NCBI GenBank assembly: GCA_034770075.1
Contig: CM068377.1
Span: 76,025,358 to 76,089,357 of the forward strand
DNA: 64,000 bases
Origin: Aralia elata
Lineage: Eukaryota > Streptophyta > Magnoliopsida > Apiales > Araliaceae
Direction of reading: 5' to 3'
In this document: piece by piece, positions 46,301 to 58,195 of the stretch
Position numbering within the stretch: position 1 is the stretch's first letter
Layout of the letters: each line of letters starts with the position of its first letter
Program-made: the position numbers and the translations under genes
The notes under the pieces: generated by a model
What the model saw: only the letters and a program-made list of their open reading frames with translations
Told to the model about the DNA's origin: nothing
The model's database searches: none

Positions 46301-47194
46301 ATAAGTCAAGTAAGTTGGAGAACATAAGAGATTAAGTTGGAAGCCAGTAGGAACATGAGATATTAATGTCAACATTTTATGACCTTTGTTTAATTTTTAA
46401 GAACTTTGTTTAATATTTATGACCTTTGTTTAATATCAAGTTTGGACAGTGTGTTAATTACTCTCAAGGTTATTAATGAAATGTTGACAATCTCAGTTTT
46501 CATTTTTATGGTTGGATTGAATGATGACAGTTTTATGTTGGATATTGTTAATGGTAATGATTTTCATTGAAATCGTTGGATTGAATGATGGCAGTTTTAT
46601 GTTCAATATTGTTAATGGTAGTGATTTTCATTGAAATGATTGGATTGAATGATGCCAGTTTAAATTCATTTGAAAAGAGGATTGAACAACATTTGTCAAG
46701 TCGGTTATTGTTATTTGTCTAGTATGTCATTCATTCATTAATTGAAACAGAGCATCATTCATTCATTGAAATAGCAAATCATTCATTAATTAAAACAGAG
46801 CATCATTCATTCATTGAAACAGCAACATCATTCATTCATTGAAACAACAACATCATTCATTCTTTCAAACACCAAACAACACCAAACATCAAAATCCATT
46901 GAAACACCAGCAACAAACCTTTAAGCTATCTAATACATTGAAACAGAGCATCATTAACACCAAACAACACCAGCCAACTTCAAAATCCAGAAAAAACACC
47001 ACCAGAAACATACCTTCAACCTAACTTCATTCAATCATGGAAACATACGAAATGGAAGCTTCAAATACCAAACATAACATCAAACTACAAAATCCATTCC
47101 AATATAATAATATCCTTTCATTCATCCATTTTGGAAACACTCAAAAACTAGTAATTACCTTCAAATCCTAATTTAAGATAACAAAAACTTACAA
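46301..47194. other. Spacer between convergent MULE genes, with CATT/GAAACA-rich simple repeats
   Basis: No gene seen. At about 46720-46900 there are degenerate repeats of CATTCATTCATTGAAACAG. Duplicated stretches near 46500-46660 (TTGGATTGAATGATG) also occur. Confidence 0.5.
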
Positions 47195-47443
47195 TTACAT
47201 CTTTAAAACAACACAAACTAAGATCCATGAGCAAATTAAAAGAAACCATAAAAATTTTTCCTTTTGTTGAACTTTAACATTCATCTTCTTCAGCTTTTTA
47301 ACCTCCTTCTCCAATGTCTTCACTGAATCAAGTTCTGCCAACTTTTTCCAATTCCTGGTCTTCTCACTATTTTCATTCTTCAATTTATCCAACATCTCTA
47401 TGCTCATCCCTTTAATAAATATATGGGAACGAGTAATCAGTGG
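47195..47443 (-). pseudogene. C-terminal piece of a MULE-associated gene (coiled coil plus membrane segment), cut by an LTR
   Basis: On the - strand about 80 residues remain. A charged coiled coil (MLDKLKNENSEKTRNWKKLA, then LEKEVKKLKKM) is followed by a hydrophobic tail (FLWFLLICSWILVCVVL). Such tails are common at the end of small GRF-zinc-finger-type proteins carried by MULEs. The zinc finger itself is not present, because LTR copy C begins at 47444 and removes or displaces the 5' part. It converges on the transposase gene at 40849-46300, a mudrA/mudrB-like layout. Family assignment is tentative. Confidence 0.4.
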
Positions 47444-49492
47444 TGTAGACACCCAAATTTTGCGTTCCCTGTACTAACCATGACAGGAGGGCAAAATCGT
47501 CAATTGAACCAGCTTGCGGGAGCGAAGGAATAGGCACAAGTGCGAGCGCCCGACACCACCGCAATGTTTGGCGACTAAGGCTGACGTGACAATAAATCCA
47601 TCCGAAGCAGGCATTCCCGAATGAGGTAGCACGTCTCCCGAAAATTCCCGGACTGCAGAATACGAGCCTGTCAGCGAAAACCGACGTTACGGCATGAAAA
47701 TCGAGGCGTGGCACGAAAAACGAGAAAGTCAAACCGTCCAGCCGCGGATTGATCTGCGGCCAAATAGTGCGCCTTTTGAAAACACGGAACTCGAAACCAG
47801 GCGAGTGGAAGGCAGGCGGCCAGCCAGCCTATTTCAGCTCAGTTTCGTGCAGCATACAGGGGGTGGAGAATTGAAAGAAATTTTGGAGAAGAAGGAGAAT
47901 TCAGCAACAAGAAGCACGGAAATAGAGGGGAAAAAGAGAGAAATTTTGCAATCAAATAGGAAGAAAAGAGAAAAAAAAAAAGAGAATTTAATTCTTTTGA
48001 TTTTGATTGTATCAAATACACTCCTTATCCTATTCAAATACACAAGTTCACATCCATTTGAGATCAATTACAAGGTGAAAATTTCTATTTGTTCTAGCAA
48101 TTCATGTCATATTGATTGGGTAAATTAGATGTAACTTTCATGTATCTTGTTGAACAATCATGGATTAGGGATTATTGGTGAGGGTTCCATCGGAACAAAA
48201 TTCTTCCTAATAACCCGAGGATATCCAATTGATGAAATTTCTAACTTGTTTATGGTGATTCATTGGGTGTAATTTATTTAGATTGTCATTTTCGGATATC
48301 ATGGTGTATTAGATAAATCCGGGTTGGTTAGTTATGTAGTACTCATTTTGTGGGCATGTCGTAATCTCGTGTGAGCCTAGGAACGCGACCCCGTGGTTCA
48401 AATCCGATGATGGACGTTTTGATGTATGTAATAGATTCAAGGTGCTCGTTTTTGTAACATGTAACCGTCAGGCCTTAAAACGACGCCAATGCGAGAATTG
48501 GGTTTAAGGCCCCGTAGTAGTGAAATATGTGATTGTTGGCGTTCGGGGATATTTTGATGGCTTACATGCCCGTGAATAGCCCCGACGCGTGTTTATGCTT
48601 GATTAGATTTCGTGACGCCAAAATGATTCCAAAGGATTAAACGATAAAGATCTTTTCTAAAATCAATCAAAGTAGGATATTAGCATCACGAGGCTAAAAA
48701 TTGGAAATGCTAACGAAAGTTGATTCCTATTCTACGAGAAAGCTAAAAAGAAGTTATTTTCAAATGTCACGAAAATGGGTTTTATAAAAGAAATTAAATG
48801 TTTTATTAAACCTTGATGTATAGGGCGAAAGAGATCCTAGAAATTGCCCATCATTTATGAAAGCAACGTATAAATCTCGATTCCTATTTTTGCTAAGGCT
48901 TAATAAACTCCTATTTTTGCCAAAACGTCACCTAATGAAAATCTCCTAGTTTTGACAAATAAAATCAAACCTTTTTTCATAAAGCTTTCTCGTGTATACC
49001 GAAAAGACATTCCGAAGCGTTCCCAAATTAAAGCACGACTTTCCCTAAAAATCCAAATGATTCTCTCATACAAACTCACCCCAACATTCATATAGGTACA
49101 CACACGCACACACTCGCACGTATACACATTTCATGAATCAAAGGATAGGAAAGTATCAAGATTGCGGTAACCGTGTTTCACGGAAGTCGAGGGGTGCCTA
49201 ACACCTTCCCCTCACTTAAGCAAGCCCCCGAACTCTATGAATCTCGATTCGCAGACCAATTAATTCGGAGTCATATATGAGCCAACGATTTATAAAAAGC
49301 GAAAACTCGGATGAGTTGCTACATCCATTTCAAATATACCAACTGGCAACTCTGATTAATTGGCTCATCATAAAAACAATCTTTCAAAACCCCGTCGACA
49401 TTAGTGCCGACCTTTTCCAAAAATCATTTAATCAAGAGGCTAAAATTGGAAAAGACTAAAAAAGATACACGAAGTGAAAACCGGCGTCGACA
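47444..49492 (+). mobile_element. 5' LTR of an Ogre-like element (copy C)
   Basis: 2,049 bp from TGTAGACACCC to GGCGTCGACA. A primer binding site follows immediately, so it is a 5' LTR in + orientation. The preceding bases AGTGG (47439-47443) would be the left target duplication, but no partner LTR is found downstream in this window. The 20-bp palindrome is at 47741-47760. Confidence 0.88.
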
Positions 49493-49494
49493 GC

Positions 49495-49512
49495 TGGCGA
49501 CTCTGCTGGGAA
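49495..49512 (+). other. Primer binding site, tRNA-Arg type
   Basis: TGGCGACTCTGCTGGG starts 2 bp after the LTR end. It matches the expected complement of a plant tRNA-Arg 3' end (TGGCGACTCC...CTGGGGA) with two differences in the first 16 bases. tRNA-Arg priming is known for Ogre-type elements. Confidence 0.7.
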
Positions 49513-51180
49513 AATTAGAGGGCTTAAGCCGCGTTCAAGTCTTGATGCTATCCTATCCTTTAAAAATCATGAATGAATGTGTGTGCGTGCGACATTTTGA
49601 CCTGCTGTTGTGTGAATGTGTTTTACCAATGAATGAATGGTTGAATGAAATTACTTTACTTCAAAGTAATCATATGCATGCGGTGAGGACGATAATGTGA
49701 ATGTATGTTGAGAGAGTACCTCCTCCTGTTTCAACATTCGCAATTAAATTGCTTAATAAAGAATATCTTCAACAAATGAGTCTATCCGAATACAAGTGGT
49801 ATCGACTCTTAGAATAATCATCATGCTTAACATTTAAACGATCGAATATTAAATGAAAACGAATATAGGCTTTAATAAAATTTAAATGCACCGAGTGCGG
49901 AAACTTGCCTATTTTGGCTCGTAAATACGTTCTCGTTAGTTTCTTCCTTCTTTGAACTACCTACAATATTACGGAAGGTTAAATTATTAACTTTCCTCAT
50001 TACAATTACTTATTACGGTCAATAAGTTCGTGTATTTCATTTTTAACACCGGTAGCTCGTTTTAAGCCCGTTTAAAGTGCGTTTTCTATTCCTTTTTATA
50101 TTTCTATACTCCTAACATTATTTTTTTTGTGAACTTAAGCCATATGGCCCACTTTTAACTCATATTCATTAATAAATTTTTATTACGCAATTTTTGCTTA
50201 CTTTAAACAACTTTTATTAATTTTTCTATTCTCTGAGCCTTGTACCAGTCAACCTTGTCGACTTAGTTTGGTCAAACCCTTCAAACCATGGCTAGAAACC
50301 TTTATTTTAGAATTTCTGTGAATTTTTCAGAATTTTCGGATTATGTTTACTATTTATTTCATAACTATTTCTGCCCAAATTTTTCATAATTTTTATAATT
50401 CGAAATTAAGTCCAAAAATTCTAAATTTTGGACAGGCTCTTAATATCGTCTCAGAGGTTTTCATTCCAAAGTTTTGTGTTTATATCATTTACGGAGGGCA
50501 GTTATGCTCGTTTTAGGGTTTCAACTACTGGAAACTGTTTTATTTTTAATTAATTTTCTAGAACTCCGATTGAGCTCAAGCAGCACCTCCCTTGTAATCT
50601 CAGTTTTCAATACCCAGAAGTTCAGGGCCAGCCGTGCTCTTGAACTCCAACACAACCAAACACAATTTTTTCCTATTTCAGACCAGCCAATTTACAAAAT
50701 TTATAATAAATAATCTAGACTCAGAAAAATTCTCAAATTCTCAAAAACATAGTTAACTTTCATATCTATAACATATCCAGAAATCAAGTTATAACTCATT
50801 ACAATTTAAGAGATTGAATTTATAAAATCAGGACATAGATTACCCTTACTTCATTTTTCCTATTTTTTCCAACTTTGTTTGTTTTATGTTTTTGATTCCT
50901 CTTTCATGTTTCATAGTCGCATACTATTAGAGACATACCATTAGCATTTTTTCATGTTAAGAGTTTCAAAGATTTCAAAAGAAAAGAATTTTTTTAAAAT
51001 TTTTCATGAATTAAAACATGTTTAAAATGTTATCTTTGCTTGATTTTTGTTTCTTTCTTCCGAGCTCCAAGTTTTCTTCGCTCTGTTTTTTTTCCTTCTT
51101 GCTAGCTTTCTTTCTCTCTCTCTTTACTCCCTTGACCGAATATATGTGGGAGTATGTTTATTTCCGTTGCTTTGTTTTAT
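49513..51180. other. Remnant of the Ogre-like leader, then unassigned AT-rich sequence
   Basis: The first few hundred bases fit an element leader. No gag, pol or second LTR follows, so the element is truncated, possibly where the MULE at 51181 begins. No gene is supported in the rest. Confidence 0.4.
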
Positions 51181-51270
51181 GGGACATTTACACTTTATAG
51201 TACTTTTTTAGAAATAATTACAATAAAAGTACAATTCAAAAATATTTACAAAAATGTTATAATTTAATGT
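51181..51270 (+). repeat. Left terminal inverted repeat of the large MULE
   Basis: This is recognised by alignment with the Pack-MULE left terminus: GGG, TTTACA, TTAGAAA, ATAATTACAA and TTTACAAAAAT or TTACAAAAAT blocks occur in the same order and spacing. The nine bases before it (TTGTTTTAT) are a candidate target duplication that cannot be checked here. Confidence 0.6.
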
Positions 51271-52249
51271 TTTATTTATAAAAGTGGTGCAGCAGTTGTT
51301 CCTTTAATTTAGCTTCGTGATTTAATAAGTTTCCTTATTAGCGCTTAGTTCCTTATTTTGTGGAAATTTGAATTTATTATTGTATTATCTTTATTTTCGT
51401 GTTTTTGTGGTTTTTTTGTTTACTGAATATTTTTTATTTGGAAACCCTCGTTTGGTGCATTAAGTACTTTGAAGGTAAAATATTCTCCAGATTTCGCATT
51501 CGTTTTTGGTTTTCAATCGAATACTCCAGATCTGTGTTTGCCCATTATAGTTTGGATTCGTTATCGTTTTCATTCCTCTTTCCTCTTTTCGTTTTCGTTT
51601 CTTCCTTTTTGTTTCAGTCGTTGGTTTTGATCGAGAGAGTAGTGTATTGCGTTTTTAGGCTTTGAAATTGGGCGCAGAGTATCAAGCTTACTGGAATTCT
51701 AGTTGCACCCTCCTGGTTTGTGCGTTTCATAATACCCAAAAGTTTCGACAAGTTGAGTCAGATTGGGGAACTATTGTTTCAAAAGTTTGCTTTTTTAATT
51801 TAGTATTGTAAATAGTTTAATGCATTTGTTTTGATTTGTCTTTTGGATATTGTTTGTCTTCGTGAGGGTCTGCAATTTTGTCGAGTAGATGTTAGTGAAG
51901 AGACCCTTTTCTCATTTGTTTATAGCTGATGCATATGAGCACTCTTAGATGACCCATGCATGTCAGTTTGAATGAAGGAATTAGAGGATAACAGTGTCAC
52001 ATAAAAAACTTCTCGTATACTACCAATAGATGTAATAGTACATCAATCAATTCACTTTATGTAATTGTAAAAGTTGTTATATATATACATATATATATAG
52101 GTTGTATAATATTATGATTGTTCCAGAACCATGTTATTGTTTGGTCATTGGTGAAGCTGAAGTATCCAACTATGTTAATATGCTCCTTGATGTTATAGAT
52201 ATATATGTCTTGTTCATTCTTTTATTTTAAAAACATATAATTGAATTTG

Positions 52250-52720
52250 TGTTGGTTACCACTGTTAGAATTGTTGGTGACCACATTGTAAATGTTTTTT
52301 AACTGTGTATTCATTTGTTATTACCAGTGATGACAATGTGTGGTAATTAATAAATATATGTTGGTAATTTAATTTACATGTTTTGATTACCCAGTTTGAT
52401 AGTGTTGGTTACTAATGTTTGCCTTTTTGGTTAATATTGTAGTCATTGTTAGCAAACACCAGGGATTTTGTTTTTATTCATTGGATTGGTTAATATAGTT
52501 TTATTGATTGGTTACTAATATTATTCTTGTTGGTTTCCAGTGCTGTCATTGTTAGTAAACATTGTTGTCATTGTTGGTTATCAGTTTTGCATTGGTCGTA
52601 TTAGCATTGTTATTACTTTCAAACACCATTTTTATTCCCGGCTGTTTGTTATTGCTTTCTATTGTATATTGAGTGTTGCTAAGGTAGTATTAACATAGTT
52701 AGTCGTGTTGGTTACCAATA
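52250..52720. repeat. GGTTACC-rich 5' flank of the protease gene, duplicated in that gene's intron 6
   Basis: Shared in the same order and orientation with 56130-56380 and 56900-57150: TTTTGATTACCCAGTTTGATA, CCTTTTTGGT, GTTGTCATTGTTGGTT, TTACATTGGTC or TTGCATTGGTC, and ATTACTTTCAAACA. The copies are diverged. Confidence 0.7.
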
Positions 52721-53114
52721 TACACATTCTACCTTATTGAGTCAGGATCTCTGTTTGCAAGATTGTAACCAAATGAATATTATTAAGTAACCAAACATTA
52801 AGTGACAGAACAAACATATGAAAGGTTTCCTATTTGTTTATTATAAATAAACTGTATTTGTATTTGTAACCAAATAAAGTGTTTAAAGCAATCAACTATC
52901 ATGTATATAGTAACCTAAGTAATTTTATATGTATTTGGTGTTGTTGGTTGTGGTTGGAAGTGGTTTTTTTACGGTTGTTGATTTTTATTTCAGGATAGTA
53001 ATTGACTACTTATTTTTAATTCTGTTTTTTTGCTTTTATCGTGTTATAATGTTAATAAAAATTTGTCTATTTTGACTTTGTGTTATTTTGTTATTTCGTT
53101 TGATTTTGTATAGG

Positions 53115-56100
53115 ATGGTTTCTATAAGAAATAGTATTGTGATGGTCGGTGAAAAGAAGATTGCTGGGAAGGTTAAAACACGTAAAAGAAATAGGGAGGC
53201 TGATTCTTCGGTTAATCCTTCAAGGAGGAGACATTCCTTAAAAAAGAGTAAGGAATTGATTGTTTCAGAATCTGATTTCGAAGTTGAGCCAGTTAAAGTT
53301 GGTAAAGAAGTTCAAGATTATGAGGCAAACACTTCTTCGAATAATATTTTTAGAAGTCAAAAGTTTATGAAGGTGTGTTTTTTTGATTGTTTTGAAAAGT
53401 TTGGTTACTTTTTTTGATGTTAGTTGTTTTTTTAATTTATAATATTATATTTTTTGTTTTTTGGTCATTATTGCTTATTTTTATGGTAATGATTTGTATT
53501 TTGCAGGTTTGGGATTTATACTACGACGAGCGTCATCGAAATTTCAACGGAAAAATTGTTTATTGGTCCGATATGGAGGTGCCCAATCTGATCATGCAGA
53601 AATTGACCGCATCTCAAATGGAGATGTTTAAGTCGTCGTGTTTTGGAAACTTTGTAAATCTTGGGGAACCAATGATGTTTTCTCAATTAATACATCAGGC
53701 ATTGGTGAGGGAGGTTTACCAAACCGAGAAGGGGGAGATGTGGTTTATGATTGGTGAGACACGGGTAAAATTTGGGCTACCCGAGTTTTGTTTGATATCT
53801 GGTCTGCGTGGTCAAGGGGATGAAGATATTTCAGCATTTAGGGGGAGGGAGAATCAGTTGGTTGAAAAGTTTTTTGGGGGTGAGGTAGTGACCCGCAGTA
53901 GTATCGGGAAGGTGTACCGGGCTGCTGTGTTTGATGACGATGAGGAGGCGGCGAGGATGTCTGCCATATTGTTGGTTTTCAATTTTCTCCTAGCATCTGT
54001 TTCGGAAAATCATGTGGACGAGGTATTGCTCAACTACATTTCTTATGGTGACCTCAACAGTTATCCCTGGGGGAAATTTGCATATGAGATGACAAAGAGG
54101 TTATTATCCATTGCTTTGAAGGGGCAGTTAAGTAAGGGTAGTAAGGGGAGTGTTGTATATAATTTTTTCAAGGACAATTATTGTAAATTGTATAAGTTGA
54201 ACGGAGTGCCATATGTGTTCCAAGTTTTCTTATTTGAAACCATTCCCACTCTGAAGGTTAAGGGTTTCTGCATCGATAATAGGCCCTCAGATGTTAGGTT
54301 ATTCAGGTGGAATGAGTTGGTGAAGGCTCCCAATAAGGGCAATCTGCATGATTTGGTTTTTGGTTCACCCCATGTAAGTTGGTTACATATTGCATTATAT
54401 TTGGTTACCTGTATAACTACTGTTGGTTACTTATACTTATGTATTGTTATTGCTCTAGCTTTTTGTTTAAATGTTCAATGTTTTTATAGATGCCTTATTT
54501 AATTTTTTGTATTTGTTTCAGTTAATGATTCAAATAATCAGCCCTACGGATTATGAGAAGGAGCAATTGAATTTGGATGGATTTCATTTTCAGTCTGTGA
54601 ATTTTAGTGCTGCTAAAATTGATGTCGTTAAAGGGGGTGAAACCAAAAAGGGTGGAGATGGTTGTTTTACGCTTGATGATATTAAAAAAGTTGTTGAAGA
54701 AAAGGTGCTTCAAGTTAAGAAAGATGTTGAGAAACTTAGGGTTGATTTGAAAAATGATTTGGAAGCCTTTCGTTCTGAGATTTGTAATGACATTAGGTCA
54801 ATGTTCGCAAAGCATTTTGGTGTCCAAACTCATGTTGGTGTGGGTGGAAATGAGGATGATGATAGGCATGATGATGATGATTATAGGAATGATGATGATG
54901 AAGATGGAGTTGATGACGATGCCGGTTGTAATATCAGATATGATGATGGTGATGATGGTTGTGCTGGGGATGGTGGTATAAGTGGTTTTCACAATGATGT
55001 CCAGGATGACAAGGTTGAACACTTTTTTTTTATACGTTTATGTTTTTTTGAGTATTAATTGTATTTATTTTTACAGGATCGCAAGTACAATGAGGAAACA
55101 AATTTGGATAATTTAAGCGATATTACGGGGAAAGAAGTTGTTGTTTATACTCCTGTTCAGGTTTGTATTGTTTGTTAAATTAAATTACCTTATTACGTTG
55201 GACCGGTATATTCCTTACTAGTTTTTAGTTACTTTCAGTAATTTTGTAGATTGTAATTGGACTTATGATTGTTTTTTTTTTCAATTGCTTAAGGTTGGTA
55301 ACATGGAGGTAAAGAACGACTCGGCGATTGATGAGATGATTCTTACAACTCAGGATATTGTTCAATGTATTGAAGTGGAAAGGACTGCTGTTAAAGCTCG
55401 TGGAAGACCGGTTCGTGTTCATGTGATGGGTGCTGCTATGAGGTCTCCATACACGACGAAGTTTGGTTCTTCTGCTTCATCTTCTTCTGTTGTTGGTCAT
55501 TCTCAAGTACGCAAAGTTGTTTCTGCATTTCCCAATGTTTGCATGGGAATGCCATCCAAGTCTGAAGATTCATTGTTTAATCAGTGGTTCAAGATTGGTT
55601 TGAATAACAGAAAAAGGTATGTTATTTTAATTGTTGAGTAATATATATTTTTTTTAAAAAGATAATAATGTGTTTTATTTTATTTATTTTGAAGGTTTGA
55701 TAAATTTTCTGGATCACATGATAAGATTGAGCCCTCATTCAGTTTCGGATCTATTGTAATATCATCTAAGATGTGGTTTTACAAACTTAAGACTCCGGGA
55801 CAGTGGCTGGATAATGATGTGAGTTTATTGAATTTTAATTTTATATTATATATAACTAAATTATGTATGAGTTATGTATTGGGTACTTTTTCTCTATATT
55901 TTGGTTTGGTTATCATATTTACTTCTTTTGGTTCATAATGTTCCCCTTGTTGGTTACCAGTGTTTTAATTTCTTAGTTAGCTCTGTTGTAATTGTTGGAT
56001 TATCAGTGTTGTCATTGTTAGTTAACATGATTGCCCTTGTTAGTTAGTAGTTTTGTAATTGTTGGTTACAAGTATTAATATTATCGGTTACAATTCTTTA

Positions 56101-58195
56101 TATTGTTGTATTAACATAGTTATTTGTGTTGGTTTCCTTTATTAGAAATGCCGGTTTCCATATTGTTAATGTTGCTTAACTCTTTATTTATTTGATATTA
56201 TTTGTGATGACATTTTGTGTTACTAACTAATTATATGTAGGTCATTTCATTCAAATGTTTTGATTACCCAGTTTGATAATGTTGTTTACTAAGGAGTTCC
56301 CTTTTTGGTAAACAATGTTGCCAGTGATTTTGTTTTTATACAGTGGATTTTTATCTCAGTGGCATAGTTGAGCTATTACTTATTTTTCTAACAGTAAAAT
56401 ATGATTATAGTTGCTTGTATTGCTGTTTTATTTGGTGGTCCAATATCAAGTTGATAATTTTATTGGTGAGGAAATATAACTGAAATGCCAGTGTTTGCTG
56501 AGTTTTATTGAATTGAAGTTGTCAAATATATATGCATGTATTAAATTCTTAATGGTTCATTGGACCAGATAAGAATTATATCCTTCACTGAATCCCAATA
56601 GATTAATTAATAATGTTTGGCAGCATAATAGGGGGCCTAGTTGGTGGTCTCTGATTGTATGCTTTCTATATCATTTTTGCTTTTATTTCTTTATATATGA
56701 AGTAAAGGGTCATTTCAATATTGAAACTGAGTACTTAGAGTAGTTTTGATGTTCCATATAAACTCAGTACAGTTCTTTTATAGACTTGAATGTAGTATAA
56801 CTGGTTTTGAATTTTGATATGCTTTAAATATAATGTACTCGGTCCTGAATTTGATGTTGTCATTAGTCTATGTTAAATTTACTGTATCGTTACATTTTAT
56901 TGGCACCAGTTGGATATCTATATATATAAGTTTTATTGTTTGGTTAATAATATTATTCTTGTTGGTTACCAGTGATGTTATTGTTAGTATACATTGTTGT
57001 CATTGTTGGTTTTCAGTATTACATTGGTCATATTAGCATATTTATTACTTTCAAACATCATTTTAATTACCGGATGTTTGTTATTGCTTTCAAATGTATA
57101 TTTACTGTTGCTATGGTAGTATTAACTTAGTTATTATTGTTGGTTATCACTATTATTAGTGATGGTTACTAGTCAGTTAATCAGAGTAATAATACTTACC
57201 ATTTGATGTTAGCAGTGTTTTCAATATATGTTTAGTAATAATTATATTCAGGAAATTTTGTTTAGATGTGTGTGTTTAACCAGATTTATATTGTTGGTTA
57301 CTCATAACATAAGTTTTGTTTTTGTTGTTGAATATATATATCTAATGTAGTTTGTTTTGGTATTTTTTTTTGTAGCATATCGACATTTTCTTTTACTATC
57401 TCAGAAAATTGGCTAAATACTCTAACAATATTCAGATCAGAGCTACTACCACGGATAGTTGGTTTCATATGAAGTTTAATGCTTTATTTGCTAAATATCA
57501 TAGACATAATCAAGATCCAGATATATTGTCTGCGGATGGTGATGTTACGGAATACATTCATGGATTTATTATGGATGTGAACACGCCATGGACTAACGTT
57601 GATTACGTTTTGTTTCCCATTCATATGAGTGATCCTGAGCATTGGTTTTTATTGGTATTTGATGTTCATCGTAGACGTCTAGTTGTTTACAATTCACTTC
57701 AACCGACCAGGTCATTCATGAAGCGTACAAATATTTCTGATGCTTGTGAGGCTTACATATTTTTTGCTACCTATAATGTTAACAAAATGTGGATTTTGGA
57801 AGGCTAGGACAGATATTGATTTATCAAGTGAACAATATAGTCAAAAGGGGGAGAATGATCTTATTGAACTTGAATTTGCGGAAGGGGTGCCTGAACAAGT
57901 CGAGGGGTAAGGTTTATTATGTTTCGAACTATTTAATTATTTCATGTACAATGCTTTCTGGTCTGATTTTTTTTTGTTATTTTGTTAACTTTTTTACAGT
58001 GATTGTGGGATGTTCACAATTTGCTTTGCGGAATATGTTCTTCACCAAAAGTTTAGCGAAATTCCAAACCCATTTCCTATTTCGCAATACAGGAAGAAAT
58101 TGTGTGTAAACCTCTATATGCATGGTAGGAAGAAGCAAATTGAGGGTTATGAGTCTGATTCAGAATATCCAGGGAGATTTATGCAAGATGACTAG
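53115..58195 (+). CDS. Ulp1/C48-type cysteine protease gene of the MULE (DUF1985 plus protease, Kaonashi-like)
   Basis: Eight exons with GT-AG introns: 53115-53372, 53507-54373, 54522-55013, 55077-55160, 55294-55616, 55695-55818, 57376-57906 and 58000-58195. They total 2,875 nt, one base over a multiple of three; removing one A from the run at 57784-57787 gives 957 residues. The N-terminus is basic (nuclear-localisation-like RKRNREADSSVNPSRRRH). DUF1985 spans about residues 90-360, and an Asp-rich stretch lies near 480-530. The C-terminal protease domain has HWFLLVFDV (His about 805), VVYNS and GDCGMF (Cys about 895). At the usual catalytic Asp position, 17 residues after His, there is Asn. 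Ulp1 enzymes process or remove SUMO; the substrate here is unknown. It converges on the transposase gene. Confidence 0.85.
55819..57375 (+). other. Intron 6 of the protease gene, a repeat-filled 1.56-kb intron
   Basis: Bounded by GATGAT/GTGAGT and TTTGTAG/CATATC. It is far longer than the other introns (63-148 bp) and contains GGTTACC-type repeats plus segments matching the gene's own 5' flank (52250-52720). An extra stretch of about 500 bp (56390-56900) lies between the two matching parts. Confidence 0.75.

Noticed and set aside
47694..48128. 144-residue + strand open frame in LTR copy C, and its counterpart near 4107-4346
   Set aside because: LTR sequence with low-complexity Lys/Glu runs; no domain and no conserved frame between copies.
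54754..55022. Met- or Ile-rich frames on both strands near 54.8-55.0 kb
   Set aside because: Shadows of the GATGATGAT-type codons that encode the Asp-rich stretch of the protease gene.
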